Shown here in pieces: positions 44,120 to 53,513 of a DNA stretch of 64,000 nt. Origin of the DNA: Pseudomonadota bacterium (GTDB lineage: Bacteria > Desulfobacterota > Binatia > Binatales > Binataceae); assembly GCA_021323945.1 (NCBI GenBank), contig JAJPKA010000006.1, forward strand, positions 1 to 64,000. The letters are read 5' to 3'. A program made the position numbers and the translations under genes. The first letter of the stretch is position 1; every line of letters starts with the position of its first letter. The notes beneath the pieces are model-generated. The model worked only from the letters and a program-made list of their open reading frames with translations, made no database searches and had not been told where the DNA came from.

Positions 44120-45418
44120 TTACGGCTCGAGCCTTTCCATCATGCGAGGGAAGGGAATCGCCTCGCGGATATGATGGATCCCACAACACCACGCGGTCAT
44201 TCGCTCGATTCCCATGCCAAAACCCGCGTGTGGCACTGACCCGTAACGGCGCAAATCGAGGTACCAGTTGAACGGCTTTAACGGAAGTTTATGGTCGATA
44301 AGACGCTGCTTGAGCTGGTCATAGTCGTCTTCGCGTTGCCCACCTCCGATAATCTCCCCATATCCCTCTGGTGCCAGCATGTCGACACATAAGGCAACTT
44401 CCGGCCGTAGTGGATCGCGTTTCATGTAGAAGGCCTTGCACTGGGCAGGATAGCGGTGAACGAGGACAGGCGTGTCAAAGTCGCTGGACAAAGCGGTTTC
44501 CTCGTCACCCCCGAGGTCGTCTCCCCATTTGACCTCAAATCCTTTGGCGCGAAGTCGGTCAATTGCCTCATCATAAGTAATGCGCGGATACGGCTTCACC
44601 GACGCACGCTCCAGCTTGCTGAGGTCACGATCCAGCGCAACCAGTTCATCGCGACGTCGCTGAAGGACACGGGTAAGGATATACGAGACAAAATCCTCGG
44701 CCAGTTGCATATCCTCGTCGAGCGTGAAGTAAGCGACCTCCGGCTCAACCATCCAGAATTCGGTGAGGTGGCGGCGGGTTTTCGATTTTTCGGCACGGAA
44801 CGTAGGGCCAAAGCAATATACTTTGCCAAACGCCAATGCTCCAGCCTCAGCATAAAGTTGCCCGCTTTGGGTAAGATATGCTTTGCGCTCGCCAAAGTAA
44901 TCGATTTCAAAAAGGTTCGTAGTTCCTTCGCATGAAGTTGGCGTCAGTATTGGCGCATCGAACAGTATGAAGCCACGTTCGTGAAAGAAGTCCCGGCAAG
45001 CCGCTTCGACTTCGCTGCGCACACGCAGGATCGCATGCTGCCGGGCGGACCTCACCCATAGGTGACGCAAGTCCAGTAAGAAGGCTACCCCATGCTCCTT
45101 AGGAGTGATCGGATAATCCGCAGATGGAGCGTGGACGGTGAAGTGCTTCACCGCCAGTTCGCGTCCACCGGGAGCGCGCTTATCCTCCCGAACCACACCG
45201 GTCACTTCCAATGACGTTTCCTGACTGAGGTGATCGGCCTCTGCGAAAGCTGCGGGCCCAATGTCGGCATGCGACGCAACGCATTGACAAATACCCGTGC
45301 CATCACGGACGAGCAGAAAATGCACCTTGCCACTCGAGCGCCGGTTGTAAAGCCAACCTTTAAGGGTGACCTCCTCACCAATATGACGGCCCAGATCTTC
45401 GATATACACCCACGCCAT
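44120..45418 (-). CDS. asnS: Asparagine--tRNA ligase
   Basis: 432-residue class IIb aminoacyl-tRNA synthetase joining Asn to its tRNA. The N-terminal OB-fold anticodon-binding domain (about 10-105: [17 protein letters not shown]) precedes the catalytic core with LRHLWVRS, motif 2 ([20 protein letters not shown], then WMVEPE) and motif 3 with [10 protein letters not shown] near the C-terminus. GGAG lies 8 bases before ATG. Its presence means direct charging of tRNA-Asn rather than only the GatCAB route. It is complete and of normal length. Confidence 0.95.
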   Translation of the reverse strand: MAWVYIEDLGRHIGEEVTLKGWLYNRRSSGKVHFLLVRDGTGICQCVASHADIGPAAFAEADHLSQETSLEVTGVVREDKRAPGGRELAVKHFTVHAPSADYPITPKEHGVAFLLDLRHLWVRSARQHAILRVRSEVEAACRDFFHERGFILFDAPILTPTSCEGTTNLFEIDYFGERKAYLTQSGQLYAEAGALAFGKVYCFGPTFRAEKSKTRRHLTEFWMVEPEVAYFTLDEDMQLAEDFVSYILTRVLQRRRDELVALDRDLSKLERASVKPYPRITYDEAIDRLRAKGFEVKWGDDLGGDEETALSSDFDTPVLVHRYPAQCKAFYMKRDPLRPEVALCVDMLAPEGYGEIIGGGQREDDYDQLKQRLIDHKLPLKPFNWYLDLRRYGSVPHAGFGMGIERMTAWCCGIHHIREAIPFPRMMERLEP

Positions 45419-45819
45419 AAGACTCGCTCCGAATCCGTCCGGCAGCCAACGGGCCCGTTTTTTCTCTTAGGCGATCGTCAAAAAAGACGCAAAACGCCAG
45501 CGTTAAGGCACGTCCTTACTGGGTGAGTTCATTCCGGAGCCCATCGTAGCCGTTCGCGCCAGGCCCACACATCGCCTACGGATTCTTCAGAGTATGGCGC
45601 TCTACGTGCGAAGCGCAAGGTCGTCTCTTAATTTCTGAGTTGGCATGAAGCGAACAGGCAGCAGGCGCATCCGCACTTACTGACGATCTCGGTTTCCTCC
45701 CTGCAGCGAATGACTTGCCGACCAGCGCTGATGGGTAGTCGGCTGCCGTTGAGGGCTGCCCATCCGAAATGTCGTTTGTCGATAACGGATTAAGCCTGCT
45801 TGAGCTCAGAGACTGTGCG
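45419..45819. other. Intergenic region upstream of asnS
   Basis: About 400 bases between asnS and the small HTH gene, both on the minus strand. A short frame at 45576-45938 overlaps the HTH gene in another frame and looks accidental. No T-box-like leader or tRNA was seen. Confidence 0.3.
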
Positions 45820-46050
45820 CTAATCGGCCGGATGATCGGCCGAAGCTGCGCTTTTGCTGGATGACTGGTCGGCCGTGGGATTCTGTTGCAATCGCCACCG
45901 ATCGATGGCCTCTCGATTAAACCGCCAGTCGCTGCCAATTTTGAAACCGGGCAACTGCCCTTTCTTCAACAACCGATAAACAGTCGACCGATGGACGCGA
46001 AGATACTGGCACAACTCGCCGATCGTAATAACTTTCGATTCTGGGACCAT
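45820..46050 (-). CDS. Small excisionase/MerR-type helix-turn-helix protein
   Basis: 76-residue DNA-binding protein. The helix-turn-helix reads ITIGELCQYLRVHRSTVYRL, then LKKGQLPGFKIGSDWRF and EAIDRWR, the standard pattern of the excisionase (xis) family HTH_17 domain. The Ser/Asp-rich tail is disordered. GGAGG precedes the ATG. Stand-alone proteins of this type serve as small regulators and sometimes as phage or plasmid excision factors, but no integrase is adjacent. It faces away from the formate dehydrogenase operon, with about 680 bases between, so control of that operon is possible but unproven. Confidence 0.88.
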   Translation of the reverse strand: MVPESKVITIGELCQYLRVHRSTVYRLLKKGQLPGFKIGSDWRFNREAIDRWRLQQNPTADQSSSKSAASADHPAD

Positions 46051-46733
46051 TTTCCTCCGCTCCTTTCCGAACTGCGAATCCCGGCCAACGATTGCCCGAA
46101 GCCGGGGATATGAGTGCGATGCTTCCCACTCCAGCCCCAGTTCTTCAGCGATCCGTTCAGACCAAAAGCACGGAACAGGTGACCATTCCTACGTTAGACA
46201 GAGGCAAACGTTACACGGGCTACGTCTTAATGCCCTACGCAAGTCATGTACCTTGACTCTAGACGACCTATGAATGGTTTATTTCGCCCGAGTCGACAGA
46301 ACTACAGTGTAAAAAGAATGTACCCTCGCAACGTCTAGACAAGCCGGGTGTGGTTTCGGAAGGTTATCTCTTGCCCGGGAGAACTTGTCCAATCCCACAT
46401 TGCGACACTAGGTTCCAGTCTCGCAGGATCAGTTTGGTCTCCTTCGGGCAGCGGCACTATGAACTGCGCCTGGCATTTTGAAAAATCACCTGGGGAACGA
46501 GTTCGCGGCGAGCTTGACACCGATGCAAAGACTGCATGCCTCCGCTAAAAACCTATGTCTAGAGGGTCAGACCAGTGCTAGCCGCTTCGTGACATACAGA
46601 GACCTTGGGGCGTTAGCAGCGGCTCTTGACGGCAAAGTTCGTATGGATGACGCTCGTTCTTGGGCGCGAGCAGGATATCCAATTCGGATTGCTGCTAGCT
46701 GCATCGCAAAAATGGACGCATCGAGTTCCGTGG
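46051..46733. other. Divergent intergenic region upstream of the formate dehydrogenase operon
   Basis: About 680 bases. TCTAGACG at 46258-46265 recurs as its complement CGTCTAGA at 46332-46339, an inverted repeat that could be a regulator site. I could not identify a sigma-54 or sigma-70 promoter with confidence. The in-frame extension of fdsG (46626-46733) shows no homology-like features and is treated as non-coding. Confidence 0.3.
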
Positions 46734-47213
46734 ATGAGCACTACTCGTTGGGACAAAGCGAAGGTTGCGGCGATCGCACAAGAGCTCAAGGATAAACCTG
46801 GCGCATTGATGCCGGTGCTTCGGCGGGTTCAGGACGAGCTCGGATGGGTGCCGGCTGAGTGTGTCCCTATCGTTGCCGAGGTTCTCAATCTTAGTCGAGC
46901 AGAGGTTCATGGCGTCTTGAGCTTTTACCATGATTTTCGCCGTGATCCTCCAGGGCGCAACATCATAAAGGTTTGCCGGGCCGAATCATGCCAAGCAATG
47001 GGTGGGGTCAGCTTGGCGGAACACATCAAACGACGGCTGGGATGTGATTTCGGGCATACTCGCGGAGACGGCAGCTTCACGCTTGAACCAGTCTATTGCC
47101 TGGGGAACTGCGCCTGCTCGCCTGCGGTCGTCATAAATGGACAACTGCTCGGTCGCGTCACGCCTGAACGGTTCGACGCGGCAATTTCAGAGCTGGATGA
47201 AAACCTCTTATGA
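46734..47213 (+). CDS. fdsG: NAD-dependent formate dehydrogenase gamma subunit
   Basis: About 159-residue thioredoxin-like [2Fe-2S] subunit, homologous to NuoE. After a helical part (KPGALMPVLRRVQDELGWVP, then VLNLSRAEVHGVLSFYHDF) come the four cluster ligands: CRAESC (C-x4-C) and CLGNCACS (C-x3-C). It passes electrons between the cluster chain and FMN in the beta subunit of the soluble formate dehydrogenase. ATG 46734 gives the family length (about 150); the frame is open to 46626. The stop overlaps the fdsB start (ATGA), so the operon is coupled. Confidence 0.9.
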   Translation: MSTTRWDKAKVAAIAQELKDKPGALMPVLRRVQDELGWVPAECVPIVAEVLNLSRAEVHGVLSFYHDFRRDPPGRNIIKVCRAESCQAMGGVSLAEHIKRRLGCDFGHTRGDGSFTLEPVYCLGNCACSPAVVINGQLLGRVTPERFDAAISELDENLL

Positions 47214-48766
47214 CAGTTCGTGTTTACATTCCGCGCGATTCAGGTGCCCGCTCTCTCGGCGCGGACACGGTTGCCAGGGCGATTGAGTTGGAAGCCAAAA
47301 AGCGCGGCGAGCAAGTGTCGCTAGTACGTACCGGGTCTCGTGGGCTCTACTGGCTTGAACCAATGGTGGAGGTCGAACTATCGGATAGGCGTGTCGCCTA
47401 CGGGCCAGTGAATGTGACCGATATCCCTGCGCTATTTGACGCCGATTTTTTGAATGGCGGAAATCATCGGTTGGCTTTAGGAAGGGCCGATGAAATCCCT
47501 TATTTGAAGTCTCAAGAGCGCTTGACTTTCAGTCGAGTCGGAATTGTCGATCCGTATTCATTGCCAGATTATATCAGCCATGGCGGTTACCGTGGCTTGG
47601 AACGGGCTTTAGCCCTTTCACCCGAACAAATCGTCGAAGAAGTAGTCGTCTCGGGTTTGCGCGGGCGCGGCGGAGCGGGTTTCCCAGCCGGCATTAAATG
47701 GCGCACCACCCTGCAGACCAGTGCATCTCAAAAATACATCGTGGCGAACGCAGATGAAGGCGATTCGGGCACCTTTGCCGATCGCATGATCATGGAAGGT
47801 GACCCGTTCCTGCTGATTGAAGGGATGACCATTGCCGCAATAGCCACCGGGGCGACCGAGGGTTTCATATATCTGCGCTCCGAATACCCTGACGCACTGC
47901 ATACACTTCAAGCGGCCATAAACGCTGCTGTCTCGGCGGGTTATCTGGGAGATAATATTTTAGGCACGGGCAGGCGGTTCTTGCTGGAAGTGCGGATGGG
48001 GGCGGGTGCGTACATTTGTGGTGAAGAGACCGCGATGCTCGAAAGCCTCGAAGGCAAACGCGGTATGGTGCGGTTCAAGCCGCCAGTGCCTGCAATAGCA
48101 GGCCTGTTTGGCCGCCCGACAGTAATCAACAATGTGGTCACACTGGCTTCGGTACCGCTGATCGTTGAGCGCGGAGGCGCTTTTTACAAGGAATATGGCG
48201 TAGGCCGCTCGCGCGGCACCATACCAATTCAATTGGCGGGTAACGTGAAGCGCCCGGGGCTGATTGAGAAGCCGTTCGGCATCACGCTCAGGGAGATCAT
48301 CTATGATTACGGAGGCGGGACCGCCAGTGGACGGCCACTTCGAGCGGTACAGGTGGGTGGTCCGTTAGGCGCCTATTTCCCCGAATCTCTACTCGATCAG
48401 CCCATCGATTACGAAGCACTGGCGGCACAGGGAGGATTGGTTGGACACGGCGGCATCGTGGTATTCGACGAGTCGGTCAATCTCGCCAGACAGGCACGCT
48501 ACGCAATGGAATTCTGCGCGCTCGAATCGTGCGGCAAGTGCACGCCCTGTCGAATCGGCTCGACTCGTGGAATGGAGATTATTGATGAAATAGTCGTAGC
48601 ACGCGATGGTGAAAAGGCTTCGCGGTTGGAGCTGCTTCGAGACTTGTGCGATACGATGAGCGCGGGTTCGCTCTGTGCACTGGGTGGACTGACACCGCTA
48701 CCAGTGATGAGTGCATTAAGGCATTTTCCCCAGGACTTCGGACTGCCTCCAAGCTCCGGCGGCTGA
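47210..48766 (+). CDS. fdsB: NAD-dependent formate dehydrogenase beta subunit
   Basis: 518-residue NuoF-like subunit that binds FMN, NAD and one [4Fe-4S] cluster. An N-terminal thioredoxin-like part of about 100 residues is typical of FdsB. The FMN/NADH region has GLRGRGGAGFPAGIKW and ANADEGDSGTFADRMIMEGDPF interrupted only by standard residues, and GAGAYICGEETAMLES. The cluster ligands are in ESCGKCTPCRIGS plus a later Cys (GSLCALGG). It delivers electrons from formate oxidation to NAD. It sits between fdsG (4-base overlap) and fdsA (66-base gap). Confidence 0.93.
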   Translation: MTVRVYIPRDSGARSLGADTVARAIELEAKKRGEQVSLVRTGSRGLYWLEPMVEVELSDRRVAYGPVNVTDIPALFDADFLNGGNHRLALGRADEIPYLKSQERLTFSRVGIVDPYSLPDYISHGGYRGLERALALSPEQIVEEVVVSGLRGRGGAGFPAGIKWRTTLQTSASQKYIVANADEGDSGTFADRMIMEGDPFLLIEGMTIAAIATGATEGFIYLRSEYPDALHTLQAAINAAVSAGYLGDNILGTGRRFLLEVRMGAGAYICGEETAMLESLEGKRGMVRFKPPVPAIAGLFGRPTVINNVVTLASVPLIVERGGAFYKEYGVGRSRGTIPIQLAGNVKRPGLIEKPFGITLREIIYDYGGGTASGRPLRAVQVGGPLGAYFPESLLDQPIDYEALAAQGGLVGHGGIVVFDESVNLARQARYAMEFCALESCGKCTPCRIGSTRGMEIIDEIVVARDGEKASRLELLRDLCDTMSAGSLCALGGLTPLPVMSALRHFPQDFGLPPSSGG

Positions 48767-48832
48767 AAACCATTTTGTGAACTGGGTACTTTCGCGCAAC
48801 CTCAACTGTTCTCTGCTCAAGAAAAGCCGCGC

Positions 48833-51691
48833 GTGAAGGGCGCGCTGCAACATGCCAGGTCATACAAAATGCTAGCAATCGATGATAAGGATCTCGGGAC
48901 CCCGGAACGCAAATCGGACAAGCTGATTTCGCTGGAAGTCGACGGCCGAACCGTTGAAGTACCCGAAGGCACCTCGGTGATGCGCGCTGCGGCATTGGCC
49001 GACATCTGGATTCCGAAACTGTGCGCAAGTGATTTGCTCGAAGCCTTCGGGTCCTGCCGACTCTGCCTGGTCGAAATCGAGGGACGCAATGGTCTGCCCG
49101 CATCTTGTACAACGCTGGCTGAGCCCGGAATGAGGGTCCGTACTCAAAGTCAGCGCCTGACCAAGCTACGACGCAACGTCATGGAACTTTACATGTCCGA
49201 CCATCCGCTCGACCCGTTCGAATGCAAAGCTGGCGGCAAGTGCGAACTGCATAAGATGGCGCAGGCGGTTGGCCTCGACCATGTCCGGTATAGTTCCAGC
49301 GGCCGGAATCATCTGACTCTGCCGGTCGATAACTCGAATCCGTATTTCACTTTTGATCCGACTCGCTGCATTCTCTGCTCGCGTTGTATCCGAGCGTGTG
49401 ATGAGCGGCAGGGTACCTATGCTTTAACCATCGATGGGCGTGGCTTTAACTCGGTCATCTCGCCTGGTCAGCATCAGCATTACAGTGAATCAGAGTGTGT
49501 GTCCTGCGGGGCCTGCGTGCAGTTATGTCCCACCGATGCGCTGATGGAAAAGTCCGTGCTCGAAACGGGGCCGGCCGAACGGGCAGTCATCACAACCTGT
49601 GGTTATTGCGGGGTTGGGTGCTCTTTCAAGGCCGAGCTGCGCGGTGATCAAGTGGTGCGTATGGTGCCGAACAAGAACGGACTGCCCAACTTTGGCCATT
49701 CATGCGTGAAGGGCCGCTTTGCCTGGGGCTATGCGACTCACCCCGATCGAGTCCGTACACCCATGATTCGAAAACGTATCAGCGATCCCTGGCAGGAAGT
49801 CTCGTGGGAGGAAGCCCTTCGCTACGCGGCCTCGGAGCTCAAACGAGTACAGGCGAAATATGGACGCGGTTCGATCGGTGGGATCACTTCCTCCCGCTGT
49901 ACCAACGAGGAAGCGTACCTGGTGCAGAAGCTGGTGCGCGCCGGCTTCGGCAACAATAACGTCGATACCTGCGCCAGGGTCTGTCATTCACCAACCGGTT
50001 ACGGACTGAAAGCCGCGCTCGGCACGCCGGCTGGCACGCAGGATTTCGATTCGGTTCGGGCCAGCGACGTAATAATGGTAATTGGCGCCAACCCGACCGA
50101 GGGCCATCCGGTTTTTGCGTCGATTATGAAACGGCGCTTGCGGGAAGGTGCGCATCTCATCGTCGTCGATCCACGACGCATCGAGCTGGTGCGCATGCCG
50201 CATGTTGAGGCCGATTACTTTCTACAGTTAAAGCCAGGTACGAACGTCGCGCTGCTTAACGCCATGTCGCATGTAGTGGTGACGGAGGGGCTGGCTAAGG
50301 AGGATTTCATCAGAGAACGATGCGACGTGCGTGAGTACGAAATGTGGCGCGAATTCATCGTGCAAAAACGCAATTCACCGGAAAGCGTTGAACAGACAAC
50401 CGGAGTCCCGGCCGAGTCGATTCGAGGCGCGGCACGTCTCTATGCGAAGGGGCCCAACTCGGCCATTTACTATGGCCTCGGCGTGACCGAGCACAGCCAG
50501 GGGACAACCGCGGTTCTGGCGATGGTAAATCTTGCGATGGTCACTGGCAATCTCGGGCGGGCCGGGGTCGGCATTAATCCTCTCCGTGGACAGAATAACG
50601 TCCAGGGTTCGAACGACGTTGGTTCCTTCCCGCATGAATACACGGGATACCGCCATGTCTCCGATCCTCAGGTCCGCGCCGCGTTCGAGCGCGAATGGGG
50701 TGTCAAGCTCGATCCGGAACCAGGTCTCAGAATTCCAAATATGTTCGACGCGGCGCTTGACGGCAGTTTCAAGGGACTTTACGTGGAGGGTGAGGATATC
50801 GCGCAGTCCGATCCAAATTCGCAACACGTGGCTGAAGCCTTGGCCGCGATGGAGATCGTCATCGTCCACGACATCTTTTTGAACGAAACTTCCAAGTACG
50901 CCCATGTATTTTTGCCGGGCTCGTCTTTCCTCGAAAAAGACGGCACCTTCACAAACGCTGAGCGACGGATCTCGAGAGTGCGTAAGGTTCTTCCACCACT
51001 TGCAGGAATGGAAGACTGGGAAGTCACTTGCGCACTCGCACGAGCGTTTGGCTATCCGATGAACTATTCTCATCCATCTGAAATCATGGACGAACTCGCC
51101 AGGCTGACGCCGATCTTTGCCGGGGTATCCTACGGGAAGCTCGAGCGACTCGGCAGCGTGCAATGGCCCTGCAATGACGACGCTCCCGATGGCACAGCGG
51201 TAATGCATGTCGGGCAGTTCGTCCGCGGCAAGGGACGCTTCATGCTGACTGAGTATATCCCGACTGAGGAGCGCACCTCGCCACGCTATCCGCTGATCCT
51301 GACTACCGGCCGGGTGCTGACACAGTACAACGTTGGCACCCAAACACGGCGCACCAAAAACGTAACCTGGTATGCGGAAGATCGCCTCGAAATTCACCCG
51401 CATGACGCGGAGCAGCGCGGTATTCGAGACAATGATTGGGTCGAGGTGTCGAGCCGTGCCGGCTCGATCGTGCTGCGCGCTGAGATTACTGACCGTATGC
51501 AACCAGGGGTCGTCTACACCACATTTCATTATCCCGAGACTGGCGCCAACGTGGTAACGACCGAAAATTCAGATTGGGCAACAAATTGCCCGGAATACAA
51601 GGTAACTGCGGTCCAAGTTCTGCCGACTACGCGAAGACCGGAGCGGAGAGTCCCTGAGCCGGCGCACCACGCGGAAATGAGCCATCAATGA
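48833..51691 (+). CDS. fdsA: NAD-dependent formate dehydrogenase alpha (molybdenum/tungsten) subunit
   Basis: 952-residue catalytic subunit that oxidises formate to CO2 (reversible in relatives). The N-terminal NuoG-like ferredoxin domain has a [2Fe-2S] site (CASDLLEAFGSCRLC), then a His/Cys [4Fe-4S] site (HPLDPFECKAGGKCELH) and two [4Fe-4S] ferredoxin motifs (CILCSRCIRACDE; CVSCGACVQLCP). The molybdopterin part has its own [4Fe-4S] motif, CGYCGVGC. The metal ligand is Cys384 in ARVCHSPTG (codon TGT, not selenocysteine), next to the catalytic His. It is close in length to FdsA of Rhodobacter. GTG 48833 or ATG 48869 could be the start. Mo versus W cannot be told. Confidence 0.95.
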   Translation: MKGALQHARSYKMLAIDDKDLGTPERKSDKLISLEVDGRTVEVPEGTSVMRAAALADIWIPKLCASDLLEAFGSCRLCLVEIEGRNGLPASCTTLAEPGMRVRTQSQRLTKLRRNVMELYMSDHPLDPFECKAGGKCELHKMAQAVGLDHVRYSSSGRNHLTLPVDNSNPYFTFDPTRCILCSRCIRACDERQGTYALTIDGRGFNSVISPGQHQHYSESECVSCGACVQLCPTDALMEKSVLETGPAERAVITTCGYCGVGCSFKAELRGDQVVRMVPNKNGLPNFGHSCVKGRFAWGYATHPDRVRTPMIRKRISDPWQEVSWEEALRYAASELKRVQAKYGRGSIGGITSSRCTNEEAYLVQKLVRAGFGNNNVDTCARVCHSPTGYGLKAALGTPAGTQDFDSVRASDVIMVIGANPTEGHPVFASIMKRRLREGAHLIVVDPRRIELVRMPHVEADYFLQLKPGTNVALLNAMSHVVVTEGLAKEDFIRERCDVREYEMWREFIVQKRNSPESVEQTTGVPAESIRGAARLYAKGPNSAIYYGLGVTEHSQGTTAVLAMVNLAMVTGNLGRAGVGINPLRGQNNVQGSNDVGSFPHEYTGYRHVSDPQVRAAFEREWGVKLDPEPGLRIPNMFDAALDGSFKGLYVEGEDIAQSDPNSQHVAEALAAMEIVIVHDIFLNETSKYAHVFLPGSSFLEKDGTFTNAERRISRVRKVLPPLAGMEDWEVTCALARAFGYPMNYSHPSEIMDELARLTPIFAGVSYGKLERLGSVQWPCNDDAPDGTAVMHVGQFVRGKGRFMLTEYIPTEERTSPRYPLILTTGRVLTQYNVGTQTRRTKNVTWYAEDRLEIHPHDAEQRGIRDNDWVEVSSRAGSIVLRAEITDRMQPGVVYTTFHYPETGANVVTTENSDWATNCPEYKVTAVQVLPTTRRPERRVPEPAHHAEMSHQ

Positions 51692-51707
51692 ATTGGGGCG
51701 AGCGGCG

Positions 51708-51926
51708 ATGGACATTCACCGCCTGGTCAAGATGGCCAACGACATCGGCAGCTTTTACGAAGCTCTGCCCGATCGCAGTGAAGCGATTAGTTCGATTGCC
51801 ACGCATCTTAAGAATTTTTGGGAGCCACGCATGCGCCGCGAGATAATTGAACACGCCCGCCAAGGGGCAGAAGCAACTCCTCGACTTAAAGAGCTCGTTC
51901 GCGAGGCCATCTTAACCCTTGAATGA
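51708..51926 (+). CDS. fdsD: NAD-dependent formate dehydrogenase delta subunit
   Basis: 72-residue helical accessory subunit. It shows LVKMANDIGSFYEALPDRSE, then ISSIATHLKNFWEPRMRREI, the typical FdsD pattern in which N-terminal M-A-N-x-I and a W-x-P-R-M motif are conserved. In R. capsulatus FdsD helps assemble or stabilise the enzyme. ATG 51708 follows the fdsA stop by 16 bases. An in-frame start 15 bases earlier is possible. Confidence 0.92.
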   Translation: MDIHRLVKMANDIGSFYEALPDRSEAISSIATHLKNFWEPRMRREIIEHARQGAEATPRLKELVREAILTLE

Positions 51927-52029
51927 AACCGTCGAGCGGGGTCCGCGATTCGAGCTGCATCACTACCAAGTGATGCCAGGAGGCCTTTGGTTTGGCACTA
52001 GCGCGGCGGGGCGGCGCTCCTAGAACACG

Positions 52030-52938
52030 ATGAACGAAACGGTCAAAGACTGTCACGCCCTAAAGTGGCGCGCCGGCGCGTTCTCTCGAGAGTTGGATCA
52101 TCTCGCTGCCGAGGAGCCGCTCGAAATCCGGCTCGGCGGCCGGCGCTTTACGCTGACTATGCGGACGCCGGGCCACGATGAGGAATTAACCGCAGGGTTT
52201 CTTTTGGCGGAGGGTTTTATTAACTCGCGCCGGGAGTTGGGCGAAATCCGAAGGCTGCGAGATTCCCACGGTCACCCGGACCCAAACGCTCTCGATGTAA
52301 TTCTCAACGTACCGGCAGAAGGACTTCGCGAGCGACTGCAACGAAATTTTCACATCTCATCCAGTTGCGGTGTCTGCGGAAAAAGCAGCATCGAAGCGCT
52401 CGAGCGTCGCATTCCCCCGCTTGGCGGCAAAGCTCGGATTAATCCCGAAGGCCTGATCAGAATGCCAATGCTCATGCGAGAGGCGCAGACCGTTTTTGGT
52501 ATCACCGGCGGACTGCATGCTGCAGCGTTGTTCAAGCTCGCTTCCGACACCACCCGCGTAGAGCTTCCTCGCCGCATCAGGTCGCCGGCAAGCATCGTCT
52601 CGGTTTCGAAGCCTGTTGACAGGCAAGGAGCTTCAAATCTCGAACTAGTGGTTCTGCGCGAAGATGTCGGACGCCACAACGCAGTTGATAAAGTCAATGG
52701 TTACGCGCTATTGCACGACGGACTTCCACTCAGCAACAACGCTCTAATGGTGAGTGGCCGGTTGAGTTTTGAAATCGTGCAGAAAGCAGCCGCTGCTGGC
52801 GTGGAAATATTGTGCGCTGTTTCCGCACCATCCTCGCTTGCTGTTGAGTTGGCCGCGCAACTCGGTATGACTCTGGTCGGCTTCGTGCGTGAGCCGAACT
52901 TCAACGTCTATACGGCACCGGAACGGATAGTTTGCTGA
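52030..52938 (+). CDS. fdhD: Formate dehydrogenase accessory sulfurtransferase FdhD
   Basis: 302-residue cytoplasmic protein that moves sulfur from a cysteine desulfurase to the molybdenum cofactor of formate dehydrogenase, required for activity. The active Cys pair is in SSCGVCGKSS (CxxC, about 117-120). Conserved family segments are RTPGHDEELTAGFLLAEG, GGLHAAALF, REDVGRHNAVDKVNG and SGRLSFEIVQKA. It lies 103 bases after fdsD and matches FdsC, the homologue in fdsGBACD operons, in role and place. The desulfurase IscS of the same window could be the donor. Confidence 0.95.
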   Translation: MNETVKDCHALKWRAGAFSRELDHLAAEEPLEIRLGGRRFTLTMRTPGHDEELTAGFLLAEGFINSRRELGEIRRLRDSHGHPDPNALDVILNVPAEGLRERLQRNFHISSSCGVCGKSSIEALERRIPPLGGKARINPEGLIRMPMLMREAQTVFGITGGLHAAALFKLASDTTRVELPRRIRSPASIVSVSKPVDRQGASNLELVVLREDVGRHNAVDKVNGYALLHDGLPLSNNALMVSGRLSFEIVQKAAAAGVEILCAVSAPSSLAVELAAQLGMTLVGFVREPNFNVYTAPERIVC

Positions 52939-53031
52939 ATTGCGAGGTCGAAACCGTTTCGCAAGGGGAGTTTCGATAAGACTGGTCTGGCCGCTTGAGC
53001 GAGACCGAGGAAGAACACGGAAGGAGAAGAG

Positions 53032-53289
53032 ATGGTGCGCCCCTTCGGTGCCGTCATTATTGGTCTTGTTGCGGGATGGCTCGCCGGCAAGCTAATGCGC
53101 GGACGAGGCTATGGCCTTCTGGCGGATATCGTACTCGGACTGATCGGTGCCATAATCGGTAACTGGATGTTTAACAGGCTCGGCATCGAAACAAGCGGGG
53201 CATTGGGTTTTCTGGCGATGGCCACGGTTGGCGCGGTGGTTCTGGTAGGCGCCGCGCATCTTGTCGGCGCTACGCGCCTCAGTGATTAG
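53032..53289 (+). CDS. GlsB/YeaQ/YmgE-family small membrane protein
   Basis: 85-residue protein with about three membrane helices and the Gly-rich pattern of the family (IIGLVAGWLAGKLMRGRGYG, then LIGAIIGNWMF). Members are linked to general stress or phage-shock responses, but the function is unknown. AAGGAG lies just before ATG 53032. A good intrinsic terminator follows at 53359-53387, so it is probably a monocistronic unit or the last gene after fdhD. Confidence 0.88.
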   Translation: MVRPFGAVIIGLVAGWLAGKLMRGRGYGLLADIVLGLIGAIIGNWMFNRLGIETSGALGFLAMATVGAVVLVGAAHLVGATRLSD

Positions 53290-53358
53290 GCTGATGTGTG
53301 CCGCCGGGGCTGGCAGATGCTTCGAATTCGATCATAACAATGGGCCACGCCCCTGGTG

Positions 53359-53387
53359 CTCTCGCGACACGCTCGAGAGATTTTTTT
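53359..53387 (+). terminator. Intrinsic terminator after the YeaQ-like gene
   Basis: Stem CTCTCG / CGAGAG with a 9-base loop, followed by ATTTTTTT (T-run 53381-53387). It is correctly placed 70 bases after the YeaQ-like stop codon for plus-strand transcription. Confidence 0.7.
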
Positions 53388-53486
53388 GGTAACCGTCACT
53401 GCTGGCCTGACGGCTGTGAGTCGCGATGGACCAACTGCGAAGCTGGCTGCAAGAGAGGGCATCATGCCCGTCAAGCTCGTGCTCGG

Positions 53487-53509
53487 CGGGCGCGTGGAGC
53501 ACGCGCCCG
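53487..53509 (-). terminator. Strong hairpin at the end of the isc row
   Basis: Perfect 10-bp stem CGGGCGCGTG / CACGCGCCCG with a GAG loop, 4 bases after the stop (minus strand) of the last gene of the isc cluster. There is no T-run, so it may work with Rho or protect the mRNA end. Confidence 0.5.
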
Positions 53510-53513
53510 TCCT

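Noticed and set aside
45576-45938. 120-codon frame overlapping the small HTH gene
   Set aside because: Overlaps the clear excisionase-type HTH gene in a different frame and has Ser/Pro/Arg-rich composition.
49966-50010. Selenocysteine at the formate dehydrogenase active site
   Set aside because: The codon is TGT (Cys384), not TGA.
50375-51529. Long minus-strand frame (384 codons) inside fdsA
   Set aside because: It lies fully antisense to the well-supported molybdenum subunit, is rich in His/Arg/Cys and has no recognisable domain; it is a mirror of codon bias.
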